Source: JAGFIY01 sp964499285 (lineage in GTDB: Bacteria; Bacteroidota; Ignavibacteria; Ignavibacteriales; Melioribacteraceae). From it: a stretch of DNA of 54,224 nt. Where the stretch lies: NCBI GenBank assembly GCA_964499285.1, contig CAZCLA010000021.1, forward strand, positions 1 to 54,224. The letters are read 5' to 3'. A model generated the notes under the pieces. It worked only from the letters and a program-made list of their open reading frames with translations. It made no database searches and was not told where the DNA came from. Below are positions 41,879 to 51,366 of the stretch, piece by piece. The position numbers and the translations under genes were made by a program. Each line of letters opens with the position of its first letter. Position 1 is the stretch's first letter.

Positions 41879-43310
41879 TTTGTTCTCTCTTTTCTACTTT
41901 ACCGAGGAATGAAGTTCTGATTACATCGATCGTTCTTCCCTCAGTTTTTACAGCAATTTCAAGCGGCGTGTTTAAATGTTTTATCTTACTTTCGTCGATA
42001 ATTACCATAAACTTTGCTTCAATTACATCTTGAGGTTCTGCAATCATATCACTTCCGATTATTTTGATTTCGCCCTCAATGTTTTGAAGCACAAGTTTTG
42101 CTGGAATAGTTTTGAATGTCTTATTTGTTAGAGTGAAATCATAAAGGTTGCTGATTTTATCTTCATCCTGCTGCTGATAAAGCATTCCCGGAGTTCTTAG
42201 TATTGCGAGTTCAAAGTCCGATCGATTAACCATCATAAAACCGAGTAGGCTTATTATTGTAATAAGAACCAAGGTGTAACCAATTGCTCTCGGGGTAAAA
42301 ATTTTCCTTAGATTATATTCAATTTCATTTAACGATGCATATCTGATCAAACCTTTTGGACGATCAACTTTTTCCATTATCTCATCGCAAGCATCAATAC
42401 ATGCGGTACAGTTAATACACTCCAACTGCGTTCCGTTTCTTATATCAATTCCCGTAGGGCAAACAGCCACGCACATATTGCAGTCAACACAATCTCCAAG
42501 ATTCGAATTTTCATTATTCTTCTTAATTTTTCCCCGGGGTTCACCGCGCAGATGATCGTATGCAATTACAATCGAGTTTTGATCGAGCATCACACCTTGA
42601 AGCCTGCCGTAAGGACAAATCAATGTGCAAACTTGCTCCCTGAAATGCGAAAAAATGAAATAGAACACCCCCGAAAAAACTGTAATCGCAAATAAACCGG
42701 CAAGATGCTGGGATGGCGGATCGGTAATAATCTCAAATAGTTGTTCAACGCCGATAATATAAGCGAGAAAGGTATTCGATATTATAAAAGATATAGCGAA
42801 AAATATTATGTGTTTTGATGTCCTCTTGAAGAACTTTTCTAAATTATAAGGCTGCTTTGCCAAAGCTCTTTGTCGAGGAGCATCTCCTTCTATCCAATAC
42901 TCAATTTTTCTGAAAACCATTTCCATAAAAATAGTCTGCGGACAAATCCAGCCGCAGAAAATTCTTCCATAAACAACAGTAAAGAGAAAAATTGAAACAA
43001 TTACTGCAATCATTGCAAGAACAAAGAGATGAAAATCGTGAGGACCGAATGGAATCCCAAATAGGATAATTTTTCTTTCCAAAACATTTAAAAGAATCAA
43101 CGGATAACCATCAACTTTAACAAACGGAGCTCCGAACAGAAAAAGCAGGAGAATAAATGCGACAATATTTCGTGCATTCGTAAATTTTCCTTTAGGTTTT
43201 TTGGGGTGGATCCAAACTCGCTTACCTTCTTTTGTGACAGTTGCAAGTTCGTCGCGGAATTTTTCGGATTTGTTTTCGGATGGCGCAGACAATTGAAAAC
43301 CTCTTATCAC
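41871..43310 (-). CDS. ccoG: cbb3 oxidase accessory protein CcoG (FixG)
   Basis: A 479-residue membrane iron-sulfur protein. Helices surround VYGRIFCGWICPQTIFMEMV. A 2x[4Fe-4S] ferredoxin segment follows with CVDCNMCVAVCPTG and CINCTACIDACDEIM, and there is a C-terminal Ig-like domain (about 370-470). CcoG is reported to reduce Cu(II) to Cu(I) for oxidase assembly. Its gene begins after a terminator-like hairpin that separates it from ccoP, so ccoGH and the last gene may be expressed at a lower level than the structural genes. Confidence 0.94.
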   Translation of the reverse strand: MIRGFQLSAPSENKSEKFRDELATVTKEGKRVWIHPKKPKGKFTNARNIVAFILLLFLFGAPFVKVDGYPLILLNVLERKIILFGIPFGPHDFHLFVLAMIAVIVSIFLFTVVYGRIFCGWICPQTIFMEMVFRKIEYWIEGDAPRQRALAKQPYNLEKFFKRTSKHIIFFAISFIISNTFLAYIIGVEQLFEIITDPPSQHLAGLFAITVFSGVFYFIFSHFREQVCTLICPYGRLQGVMLDQNSIVIAYDHLRGEPRGKIKKNNENSNLGDCVDCNMCVAVCPTGIDIRNGTQLECINCTACIDACDEIMEKVDRPKGLIRYASLNEIEYNLRKIFTPRAIGYTLVLITIISLLGFMMVNRSDFELAILRTPGMLYQQQDEDKISNLYDFTLTNKTFKTIPAKLVLQNIEGEIKIIGSDMIAEPQDVIEAKFMVIIDESKIKHLNTPLEIAVKTEGRTIDVIRTSFLGKVEKREQND

Positions 43311-43348
43311 TCTTAACTAAAATTTCTAATAACAATTATAACACTTTA

Positions 43349-43391
43349 GCATATAAAAGAATAACCTCCCCGCTGAATTGAGGAGGTTATT
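43349..43391 (-). terminator. Terminator between ccoP and ccoG
   Basis: On the minus strand AATAACCTCC and GGAGGTTATT pair over 10 bp around a 12-base loop, then CTTTT. It lies 20 bp past the ccoP stop. Read-through could supply the accessory genes. Confidence 0.8.
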
Positions 43392-43410
43392 TTATGAGAT
43401 TAAAATGATT

Positions 43411-44253
43411 TTACTCGTTACTTTCTCCTTCCGAAGTATCTTCTTTCCAAATTGTTCCTTCAGGCGCCTTCGGATTTGCTGGTGTAGTACCCACTAATGT
43501 TTTAATATAACTGGCAACATCCTGCATTTGATTTGGAGATAATTGTGATTCCCAGCTAATCATTCCTTTTTGAGGAACACCATATTTAATTATTCGGAAA
43601 ATATCCTTCATACTTCCGCCATGGATCCAATAATCATCGGTAAAGTTAGGACCTACAAGTCCGCCGCCGTCAACAGCATGACAAGCTGCACAATTTTTAA
43701 CATATATTTCTTCCCCGCTTGCAAGTGCGCCGGGATCATCGACAAGCTTTACTGTTTCTTCATCTATTAACGCACCACTTGCTGTTAATATCTGTTTTTC
43801 GATAGCAGCTTGTCTTACTTCTGCAAGATATTCTTCTTCCTGCACATTGCCGCTTCCGATTATATGGTAGTTAACTAGATATATAACAGCGAAGATAATT
43901 GTACCATAGAATAATGCAGTGAACCATGGCGGAATTTTATTGTCTAATTCTCGTATTCCGTCGTATTCGTGTGAAAGAAGAATTTCTTCTTCCTTTGAAA
44001 CAGGAGTTGATTTCGTCATGAATGCAAAAAATGATCTGAACGGAGCAAGAAATTTTTGTCCTTCCGGATCATTAGATTCTGCATAAACCAAAACAAGCCA
44101 CATAACCAAAGCAACCAGAAATGCGGTTACGGCAATCATCAATTTTATAACCGATTCCAAAGTTGAACCTTCGGTTCCGGCTGCAAATATGGGGGAAGAA
44201 ATAATTGGCAGCAAGACAAGAACAAGAAGTAATTTTAGTTTATTTAGTTTCAT
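43411..44253 (-). CDS. ccoP: cbb3 oxidase subunit III CcoP, single-heme form
   Basis: A 280-residue protein with a signal-like first helix and two more helices (about 33-58 and 113-132), the CcoP N-terminal motif DGIRELDNKIPPWFTALFYG, and one cytochrome c domain with CAACH at 188-192 and a later methionine ligand in QKGMISW. Classical proteobacterial CcoP carries two CxxCH sites; only one exists here, as in many Bacteroidota. It carries electrons toward the catalytic subunit. Its start overlaps the ccoQ stop by 14 bp. Confidence 0.92.
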   Translation of the reverse strand: MKLNKLKLLLVLVLLPIISSPIFAAGTEGSTLESVIKLMIAVTAFLVALVMWLVLVYAESNDPEGQKFLAPFRSFFAFMTKSTPVSKEEEILLSHEYDGIRELDNKIPPWFTALFYGTIIFAVIYLVNYHIIGSGNVQEEEYLAEVRQAAIEKQILTASGALIDEETVKLVDDPGALASGEEIYVKNCAACHAVDGGGLVGPNFTDDYWIHGGSMKDIFRIIKYGVPQKGMISWESQLSPNQMQDVASYIKTLVGTTPANPKAPEGTIWKEDTSEGESNE

Positions 44254-44443
44254 GTTTTAACTCGGTATTATTTTTAAATTCTTCATTATCATTTAATGGA
44301 ATATTTTCCATCTCCTTTATATACGATTTATCGGTTTTTATCACTTTGTATATAACAAAAACAAACACGAGGAAAAAAATCACTAGCGATATCACCGGAA
44401 AAATAGAAACACCTTCAATATGACTTAAGTTATTCGATAACAT
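44240..44443 (-). CDS. ccoQ: CcoQ-like small subunit of cbb3 oxidase
   Basis: A 67-residue protein with one membrane helix (FPVISLVIFFLVFVFVIYKV) and a short, highly charged cytoplasmic tail. Its size, topology and place between ccoNO and ccoP are those of CcoQ, a subunit that stabilises the complex. CcoQ sequences are weakly conserved, so position is the main argument. Confidence 0.75.
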   Translation of the reverse strand: MLSNNLSHIEGVSIFPVISLVIFFLVFVFVIYKVIKTDKSYIKEMENIPLNDNEEFKNNTELKHETK

Positions 44444-44455
44444 TTTAATATCCGT

Positions 44456-46579
44456 TTATTTGTTTGCCGTTTCTGTCTTGATGTCGGTGCCGAGCCGCTG
44501 CAGATAAGCGATTAAAGCAATAATTTCCGCATCCGGTTCAGCGATTACACCGTTTTCCAACAGATCGTTCGAAATCTTTTCTGCCTGTTGATAAAGATCA
44601 TCAACAGCTTTTTCTTCATAACCATCTGCATAAGGAACGCCAATTGATCTCATAGCTTTTATTTTCGTTGGTGTGAGACTCAAATCTATCTTATTAGTTA
44701 ATAGCCAAGGATAAACAGGCATTAGGGATCCGGGCGACATTTGTCTCGGGTTTTCCATATGGAGATAATGCCACAAGTTTGAATATTTTCCTCCGACACG
44801 ATGAAGATCTGGACCCGTTCGTTTTGATCCCCAAAGGAAAGGATGATCATAAACATACTCACCTGCTTTAGAATATTCGCCGTATCTTTCCACTTCTGAT
44901 CTGAAAGGTCTTACCAGCTGCGAATGACAAGCATTGCAGCCTTCCTTAATATAGATATCGCGTCCTTCCAATTCCAATGGAGTGTAGGGTTTAACACTTG
45001 AAATTGTCGGGATATTTGATTCGACCAAAAATGTGGGAAGGAACTCGACTACGCCGCCGATCATTACAGCAATAATAACAGCACCTGAGAAAATGATAGG
45101 TCGTTTTTCAAGCCATCTGTGAAAAGTTCCTCTCTTTGGTTTGTCCTTTTCAATCACAAGAGGTGCTGCCTCAGTTTCTTCATTTGCCGCAAAACTTCCT
45201 TGCTTTGCAGTCTTAACCAAATTGTAAAGCATTATGAACATTCCGATGAAATAAATAGTCCCGCCAATTGAACGAATCATATACATCGGAACAATCTGAA
45301 GAACAGTTTCCAAAAAGTTTGGATATTTTAGTAATCCAAGCGGAGTGAATTCTTTCCACATTAAAGATTGTGTTAATCCTGACCAATACATCGAAGTCGC
45401 ATAAATCACGATCCCCAAAGTTCCGAGCCAGAAATGTGTTGTAGCAAGTTTTTTTGAGTATAGCTGAGTTTTATATAGTTTCGGAACCATCCAATAAAGC
45501 ATTCCGAAAGTCAAAAATCCATTCCATCCAAGTGCGCCAATATGAACGTGTGCGATTATCCAATCAGTGAAATGAGCAAGAGCATTAACATTCTTCAATG
45601 ATAGCATTGGTCCTTCGAATGTAGCCATACCATAAGCCGTTACTGCAACAACCATAAATTTCAACACGGGATTATCCCGCACTCTGTCCCACGCGCCCCG
45701 CAGGGTCAATAGTCCGTTCAGCATACCACCCCAGGATGGAGCTATCAACATTATCGAAAAAACTGTTCCCAGTGATTGCGCCCAATCAGGAAGCGCCGAA
45801 TAGAGTAAGTGATGCGGTCCTGCCCAAATGTAAATAAATATAAGAGCCCAAAAATGAAGTATTGAAAGCTTATAGGAATAGACGGGACGGTTAGCTGCTT
45901 TTGGAAGATAATAATACATCAATCCCAAATAAGGAGTTGTTAAAAAGAAAGCGACCGCGTTATGTCCGTACCACCACTGAACAAGTGCATCCTGCACTCC
46001 GGCATAGACAGGGTAACTCTTTAAAATACTGACAGGGATTTCTATTGAATTAACAATGTGAAGAATTGCAACAGTAAAGAATGTAGCTATATAAAACCAA
46101 GCGGCAACGTAAATGTGTTTTTCTCTTCTTTTAATAACGGTTCCCAGCATATTGACACCGAAGATAACCCACACAACAGCTATCAAAATATCGATCGGCC
46201 ATTCGAGTTCGGCATATTCTTTTGAAGTAGTAAAACCGAAAACTAATGTAATTGCTGCCAGCACAATGATAAGCTGCCATCCCCAAAAGTGAAGCTTCGA
46301 CAAAATATCACTTAACATTCTTGCTTTTGAGATCCTTTGAAGTGAATAATAAACTCCGGCAAAAATCGCATTGCCGACAAAGGCGAAAATAACGGCATTT
46401 GTGTGAAGGGGCCGTATCCTGCCGAAGGTTGTTTGAGGAATGCCGAAATTTAGTTCCGGTAAGTAGATCTGTAAAGCTATGAGAACACCGACAAGCATCC
46501 CCACAATTCCCCAGAACACAGTAGCAATCGTGAAGAGTTTAACCGTCTGGTTATCATAACTGAATTTCTCCACATTCAT
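44456..46579 (-). CDS. ccoNO: cbb3-type cytochrome c oxidase, fused subunits I and II (CcoN-CcoO)
   Basis: A 707-residue fusion. The CcoN half (about 1-480) has 12-13 helices with heme/copper ligands in RPLHTNAVIFAFVGN, WWYGHNAVAFFLTTPYLG, WAGPHHLLYS and DWIIAHVHIGALGWNGF. After a linker (about 480-500) and one helix comes the CcoO half with one heme site GCNACHSQLVRPFRSEVERY and the CcoO landmarks DHPFLWGSKRTGPDLHRVGG and MSPGSLMPVYPWL. The enzyme reduces oxygen to water with high affinity and pumps protons. Fusion of ccoN and ccoO is known in Bacteroidota and relatives. The gene lies 22 bp after ccoS and 12 bp before ccoQ. Confidence 0.96.
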   Translation of the reverse strand: MNVEKFSYDNQTVKLFTIATVFWGIVGMLVGVLIALQIYLPELNFGIPQTTFGRIRPLHTNAVIFAFVGNAIFAGVYYSLQRISKARMLSDILSKLHFWGWQLIIVLAAITLVFGFTTSKEYAELEWPIDILIAVVWVIFGVNMLGTVIKRREKHIYVAAWFYIATFFTVAILHIVNSIEIPVSILKSYPVYAGVQDALVQWWYGHNAVAFFLTTPYLGLMYYYLPKAANRPVYSYKLSILHFWALIFIYIWAGPHHLLYSALPDWAQSLGTVFSIMLIAPSWGGMLNGLLTLRGAWDRVRDNPVLKFMVVAVTAYGMATFEGPMLSLKNVNALAHFTDWIIAHVHIGALGWNGFLTFGMLYWMVPKLYKTQLYSKKLATTHFWLGTLGIVIYATSMYWSGLTQSLMWKEFTPLGLLKYPNFLETVLQIVPMYMIRSIGGTIYFIGMFIMLYNLVKTAKQGSFAANEETEAAPLVIEKDKPKRGTFHRWLEKRPIIFSGAVIIAVMIGGVVEFLPTFLVESNIPTISSVKPYTPLELEGRDIYIKEGCNACHSQLVRPFRSEVERYGEYSKAGEYVYDHPFLWGSKRTGPDLHRVGGKYSNLWHYLHMENPRQMSPGSLMPVYPWLLTNKIDLSLTPTKIKAMRSIGVPYADGYEEKAVDDLYQQAEKISNDLLENGVIAEPDAEIIALIAYLQRLGTDIKTETANK

Positions 46580-46601
46580 AAATTTCTCCTAATGTTATAA
46601 T

Positions 46602-46784
46602 TTATTTATGTTTTTGATTTTCGATTTCTTTTTCTGAATACGTACCGTCGTTATCAAACAATATTCTTACCGATGGTGTGTAGTTATCGTCATATTGTCC
46701 TGATTTTACAGCCCATATATAAGCTATCAAAAATCCTATAGCTATTAATAGACTGAATCCAATCAAAATCAATATAACTGACAC
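46602..46784 (-). CDS. ccoS: cbb3 oxidase maturation protein CcoS (FixS)
   Basis: A 60-residue protein with an N-terminal helix (VILILIGFSLLIAIGFLIAY) followed by WAVKSGQYDD, the hallmark of CcoS. It is needed for heme and copper insertion into CcoN. Translation starts at a GTG whose G is the last base of the ccoI stop (TAGTG), so it is coupled to ccoI. Confidence 0.9.
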   Translation of the reverse strand: MSVILILIGFSLLIAIGFLIAYIWAVKSGQYDDNYTPSVRILFDNDGTYSEKEIENQKHK

Positions 46785-49201
46785 TAGATTAAACCTTTTT
46801 TCTTTGCTAAAAAGTTCGTTGAAAAAACTGTAAATACAACAACTGAAATTGAACTAACCGGCATCAAGATTGCTGCAATAACTGGAGAAAGCAATGCTTG
46901 AACCGCAAAGCTCAATCCGATCACATTATAGAAAAATGATATAACAAAACTTATGTAAATAATTTTTTTGCTGATAAAAGAAAATTTTATAAACTCTATT
47001 AATTTAGGAAAAGACCCGGCTTCAAGAATTCCGTCGCAGGAAGGGGAGAAGTTTGCAGCATCTTCCGAAATTGAAATACCCACATCGCTTTGCTTTAGAG
47101 CCCCGGCATCATTCAATCCGTCGCCGATCATTAATACAACATCACCTTCGGATTGAAGTTTATCTATGTAATTCAATTTATCTTGAGGCGATTGTCTGAA
47201 CAAAAGAGCCGGTTCAGATCTAAAAAATTTTTGAAGCTGTACACGCTCGCCATCATTGTCGCCGGAAAGCACGGAAATTTTGTAATACGGTTCCAAAAAC
47301 TCAATGGTTTCTGCAACTGAGCTTCGATAATTATTAACTACGTTAAAAAATCCCTTTATTTCATTGTTGATAGAAACATAAACTCTGGTCGAAAGATTTG
47401 GATTCCCTTCACCAATCGTTTTTTCAAGAAACATCTTTGAACCTATTTGAACAAGGTTATCTTCAATTATTGCTTTAATTCCCTTTCCGGGAATTTCTTC
47501 GAAGTCGTTGAGTTCTTCAAATATTTCTTGATCAAACAGTTCATAAATATTCCGGCTTAATGGGTGAGATGAATTTCGCACCAAACTTTTTATTAAACTT
47601 TTTTGTCTATCGGTTAATGTCTTCCCTACAAATATTATCTGATTGCTGCTCGACTCGGTAAGCGTTCCTGTCTTATCGAACACTACATGATTTACTTTTG
47701 ACATCCTTTCAATAACGTCGGCATTCTTAACGTAGAAATTGTTCCTTCCAAATATTCGAAGTGTGTTTCCCAAAGTGAAAGGAGTGCTTAATGCAAGCGC
47801 ACATGGGCATGCAATAATCAACACTGCCGTAAAAACATTCAACGCGGTTGAAATTTCCGGAATCCAAAACAATCCGGCAACGAATGCAATAGTAATTATT
47901 GCTGCTGTAAAATATTTACTTATTCCGTTAACGAAAGAATTAATTCTGCTTTCATAATCTTTATCGAAAATTTTGTTATTCCAAAGTTGAGTTAAGTAGC
48001 TTTGCGAAATTTCTTTAACTACCTCAACCTCAATTGCGGAGCCGATCTGCCTTCCGCCGGCATAGACCAAATCACCGTTTACTATTTCCACCGGATGTGA
48101 TTCGCCGGTTACAAAGCTGTAATCTATAAAAGCGTGATCGCTCAGCAATACCGAGTCTGCCGGAATAAGCTCACTGCTCTTAACTAAAATTCTATCCGAA
48201 ATTTTTAACTTCTTCAGCGGAATTGTAGTCTCTTTTCCATTAATAATTTTCGTGACAGCAATTGGAAAATAGGCTTGATAATTCCTTTCGAAATTTAAGG
48301 CGTCGTATGTTTTGTTTTGAAATAATCGTCCTATAAGAAGAAGAAAGACCAGCGCTGCTAAGGAATCGAGGTATCCCGGGCCAAAGCCGAAAATTATATC
48401 GACAACACTTCTTGTAAACAACACAATTATTCCGATCGCAATTGGAACGTCGATGTTTACAATTTTTTTGCGCAGACCTTTATAAGCAGAAATAAAATAT
48501 TCGCTTCCTGAGTAGAAAAAAACCGGCAGCGAAAGGATTATGTTTAAATATGCAAAAACTTCTTTGAGATTTGTTGTTTCAAAATCTGTGAAAGATAAAT
48601 ATTCGGGGAAGCTTAGAAGCATAATATTGCCGAAAGCAAATCCCGCAACGCCAATTTTATAGTACAAACTTTTGTTTCTGTACGAAGATTTAGCGCTTTG
48701 CTTCCCCTCAAGATTTAAATCCGGTCGGTAACCTATTGAATCCAAAAGCCCAACAATTTCTTTAAGGGAAGTTTCTTTTTCTTTAAACTGAACGATTAGT
48801 ATTTTTTTAAGAAAATCTACTTTTGAATTTGTGATACCCGGCTCAAGTTTATATAGATTTTCCAAAATCCAAATACAAGAACTGCAGTGCATTTGTGGAA
48901 TTGAAAATGTTATTCTAGTGTTGATTCCATCCGAAAAATCTATTAATGTTTCCTTCATGGTCGAATCATCAAGAAAATCATAGTTGCGTGTAATTTTCTT
49001 TTTTTGACTTAAGCCGGGATTTTCTTCTATCTGATAATAGTTGCAAAGATTATTTTCGTTCAAAATTTCGAATACAGTTTTACAACCATTGCAGCAAAAA
49101 TATTTGTCATCTAGATGTATATCGCCGTTTGCACACTCATCCCCGCAATGATAACATAATAACTTATTATCGACCAATGTTGTATTGTTTTCGTGTTTCA
49201 A
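46784..49201 (-). CDS. ccoI: Copper-translocating P-type ATPase CcoI (FixI)
   Basis: An 805-residue P1B ATPase. A cysteine-rich N-terminus (CYHCGDEC at 16-23, CCNGC at 36-40) precedes a heavy-metal domain with MHCSSCIWILENLY. Catalytic motifs are TGES, the ion-binding CPCALALSTPFTLGN, DKTGTLTESS (phosphorylated Asp), the HP motif in SSHPLSR and GDGLNDAGAL. The double Cys clusters before the metal domain are characteristic of FixI. It exports Cu(I) for cbb3 oxidase assembly. It is the first gene of the minus-strand oxidase cluster, transcribed from the 49202-49507 region. Confidence 0.94.
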   Translation of the reverse strand: MKHENNTTLVDNKLLCYHCGDECANGDIHLDDKYFCCNGCKTVFEILNENNLCNYYQIEENPGLSQKKKITRNYDFLDDSTMKETLIDFSDGINTRITFSIPQMHCSSCIWILENLYKLEPGITNSKVDFLKKILIVQFKEKETSLKEIVGLLDSIGYRPDLNLEGKQSAKSSYRNKSLYYKIGVAGFAFGNIMLLSFPEYLSFTDFETTNLKEVFAYLNIILSLPVFFYSGSEYFISAYKGLRKKIVNIDVPIAIGIIVLFTRSVVDIIFGFGPGYLDSLAALVFLLLIGRLFQNKTYDALNFERNYQAYFPIAVTKIINGKETTIPLKKLKISDRILVKSSELIPADSVLLSDHAFIDYSFVTGESHPVEIVNGDLVYAGGRQIGSAIEVEVVKEISQSYLTQLWNNKIFDKDYESRINSFVNGISKYFTAAIITIAFVAGLFWIPEISTALNVFTAVLIIACPCALALSTPFTLGNTLRIFGRNNFYVKNADVIERMSKVNHVVFDKTGTLTESSSNQIIFVGKTLTDRQKSLIKSLVRNSSHPLSRNIYELFDQEIFEELNDFEEIPGKGIKAIIEDNLVQIGSKMFLEKTIGEGNPNLSTRVYVSINNEIKGFFNVVNNYRSSVAETIEFLEPYYKISVLSGDNDGERVQLQKFFRSEPALLFRQSPQDKLNYIDKLQSEGDVVLMIGDGLNDAGALKQSDVGISISEDAANFSPSCDGILEAGSFPKLIEFIKFSFISKKIIYISFVISFFYNVIGLSFAVQALLSPVIAAILMPVSSISVVVFTVFSTNFLAKKKGLI

Positions 49202-49507
49202 AGCAGTAATTGAGTTGTGTGAATGATTCTCTGATCTAAAAGAGACACTAAATCAGATAAAATTTTCTTGATACCCAAGCTAAGGAAATTATGAAAAAAA
49301 AAGAAACACTAAAGATATTTTATCCACATTCCTCTATTTCTGTAAGTTATTGTAATAAAACAAGTTAATAAACCGATGAAATTTTATAATTAGGACAGTC
49401 TATCCTCTTTGAAGCCTGTTGTTGAGAAAATACTTAACAATAATTTAACATTGGGAAACGGGGAATTGATTAACTTAATTTCTCAATTAAAATGATTTTT
49501 GGTGATA
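49202..49507. other. 306-bp intergenic region between divergent ccoI and Na/Pi symporter genes
   Basis: Divergent promoter region. No FNR box with correct spacing was found before ccoI. A direct repeat (49434-49450) and an overlapping inverted repeat, TTGTTGAG-AAAATA-CTTAACAA (49419-49440, one mismatch), are seen on the symporter side. No gene seen. Confidence 0.5.
49434..49450 (+). promoter_or_regulatory. Direct repeat TTAACA-N5-TTAACA, possible PhoP-type box
   Basis: Two exact TTAACA hexamers with an 11-bp period lie 58 bp before the symporter ATG. This is the arrangement and sequence of PhoP-binding repeats known from Bacillus. The phosphate-related genes downstream make phosphate control plausible, but AT-rich DNA makes chance matches fairly likely. 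Confidence 0.4.
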
Positions 49508-50608
49508 ATGAAGATCATTCATAACTACTTCAAAGAGAATCCAAATCTCTGGGCTTCGATCCGATTAATTTTTTTCTTGTATGTTTTTCTTCTTAGTTTA
49601 GACTTAATGGGAGGGGCTCTCAAACTTTTTGGAAAGGACTTTTCAGAGACACTAATTCAAACCACTTCAAATCCTTTTGTTGGATTGTTTATTGGAATTC
49701 TTGCGACATCGATTGTTCAGAGCTCATCCTCAACAACATCGATTGTTGTTGGGATGGTTGCGGGAGGCGCCTTAACAATTGATACAGCAATTCCCATAAT
49801 TATGGGAGCCAATATCGGAACTTCAATTACAAACACCATTGCTTCGCTTCCGCAAATAAACAGAAGTGTTGAATTTCAAAGAGCGTTTGCCGCTGCAACA
49901 GTGCATGATTTTTTTAATTTTCTTTCCGTAGTAATATTATTCCCTCTGCAGCTTACGACCAATTTTTTGGGAGAAATATCTTATCAGCTCGAAAAAGTGT
50001 TTGAAGATGTAGGAGGTATGGATTTTTTAAGTCCCGTAAAAGCAATTACAAAACCTGTGGTTAAATTGACTGCAGAATATCTCGAATCACTTCCATGGCT
50101 GATGCTGATAATCGCAATTCTTCTATTATTCTTTGCACTTAAATATATGGTAGGTGCGCTGAAACAACTTGTTGTTACGAAAGCTAAAAACTGGTTCGAT
50201 AAAGTTTTATTTAAAAATGCCGGAAGAGCATTTGTCGTGGGGATTATTTTGACGGTTCTCGTGCAAAGCAGTTCAATAACAACTTCTCTAGTTGTTCCGA
50301 TGGCAGGAGCAGGATTGCTTACGCTAATGCAGATTTTTCCTTACACTCTCGGTTCGAATATCGGAACGACAATCACTGCAATTTTAGCAGCATTAATTAC
50401 GGGGGAAGTTGCCGCGGTAGTAGTTGCGTTTGCGCATCTGATGTTTAATGTTTGCGGAATAGTAATTTGGTGGCCCTGGAAATGGGTTCCCGTCAAATTA
50501 GCGCAGAAATTTGCTGAATATTCGCTGAAGAGCAAACTGGTACCGATCGGTTATGTTTTAATTATGTTTTTTATCGTACCTTTGACAGTCATATTTATTT
50601 TTAATTGA
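49508..50608 (+). CDS. Na+/phosphate symporter family protein (NptA-like)
   Basis: A roughly 366-residue membrane protein with two Na/Pi-cotransporter repeats: TSIVQSSSSTTSIVVGMVAG and later TVLVQSSSITTSLVVPMAGA, each followed by a GxNIGTxxT motif (MGANIGTSIT, LGSNIGTTIT). These QSSS repeats bind sodium and phosphate. The ATG at 49508 is chosen over the upstream TTG and GTG; GGTGA precedes it. A separate PhoU protein is encoded 8 bp downstream; in many homologues that domain is fused to the C-terminus, so the two act together in phosphate import or export. Confidence 0.93.
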   Translation: MKIIHNYFKENPNLWASIRLIFFLYVFLLSLDLMGGALKLFGKDFSETLIQTTSNPFVGLFIGILATSIVQSSSSTTSIVVGMVAGGALTIDTAIPIIMGANIGTSITNTIASLPQINRSVEFQRAFAAATVHDFFNFLSVVILFPLQLTTNFLGEISYQLEKVFEDVGGMDFLSPVKAITKPVVKLTAEYLESLPWLMLIIAILLLFFALKYMVGALKQLVVTKAKNWFDKVLFKNAGRAFVVGIILTVLVQSSSITTSLVVPMAGAGLLTLMQIFPYTLGSNIGTTITAILAALITGEVAAVVVAFAHLMFNVCGIVIWWPWKWVPVKLAQKFAEYSLKSKLVPIGYVLIMFFIVPLTVIFIFN

Positions 50609-50616
50609 GGATTGCT

Positions 50617-51294
50617 ATGATTAAAGAAATTCTTGCGGTTTTTAAGAGTGATTCCTATATGCGGAGAGCTTATGACAGATCTTTCAAAATGCTGGATCTC
50701 ACACATGAAATGTTTTTGACCGCGAAAGAAGTTCTTCGTGAAAAGGATGAGTTGTTGACGAGTATAAATATTAATGATCAAGATATTGAAGTAAATAAAT
50801 ATCAGCGCGAAGTGAGGCGGGATGTTTTTACTCATCTTACGATGGCTGGAACTGACGAACTGGCTTCCGGCCTGGCATTGGTCAGCATTGTAATTGATAT
50901 CGAAAGGATAGGGGATTACACTAAAAATATTGTAGAAATTGCTTCTCAGCATAAAGCCGAACTTAGAGCAGGTTATTTTGAGGAAGATCTCAAAAAAATT
51001 GAAGATGCTGTATGCGAAAATTTCAAAAGAACAATTATTTGTTTCAAAAACTCCGATGCTGCGGAAGCAGAAAAATTAATTTCGGAATATAAATGGGTAT
51101 CAAAACTTAGCGATAAAATTATTGAGCAGTTGATCACCGACGAAGAATATACTCTTAATGCCAGAAGTGCTGTTGCTCTTACACTTTATATTAGATCGCT
51201 TAAACGCGTTTACTCTCACCTTCGCAACGTTACCACAAGTGTAATCAACCCATTCGATAGAATAGGTTACAAACCTAAAAAGAAACATCTCTGA
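50617..51294 (+). CDS. PhoU-domain protein
   Basis: A 225-residue all-helical protein. The start at 50617 follows GAGG. It has two PhoU-type three-helix bundles, the second element including SIVIDIERIGDYTKNIVEIA, the D-E/R-GDY metal-binding signature of PhoU. PhoU proteins regulate phosphate transporters and signalling. Gene order and 8-bp spacing show it is cotranscribed with the Na/Pi symporter. Confidence 0.9.
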   Translation: MIKEILAVFKSDSYMRRAYDRSFKMLDLTHEMFLTAKEVLREKDELLTSININDQDIEVNKYQREVRRDVFTHLTMAGTDELASGLALVSIVIDIERIGDYTKNIVEIASQHKAELRAGYFEEDLKKIEDAVCENFKRTIICFKNSDAAEAEKLISEYKWVSKLSDKIIEQLITDEEYTLNARSAVALTLYIRSLKRVYSHLRNVTTSVINPFDRIGYKPKKKHL

Positions 51295-51314
51295 CCCGAT
51301 TTTTAGTAGTTAAA

Positions 51315-51356
51315 AACATTCCATATCTTTTCGGTATGGAATGTTGTCGTTTATTT
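51315..51356 (+). terminator. Hairpin after the PhoU gene, probable terminator
   Basis: AACATTCCATA and TATGGAATGTT form an 11-bp perfect stem with a 9-base loop, then GTCGTTTATTTT. The T run is interrupted, so termination may be incomplete. It ends just before the ribosome site of the next gene. Confidence 0.65.
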
Positions 51357-51366
51357 TAGGAAAACT

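Noticed and set aside
49202..49507. Search for an FNR/Anr site controlling the cbb3 cluster
   Set aside because: TTGAT occurs (for example near 49268) but without a matching ATCAA half-site at the right distance.
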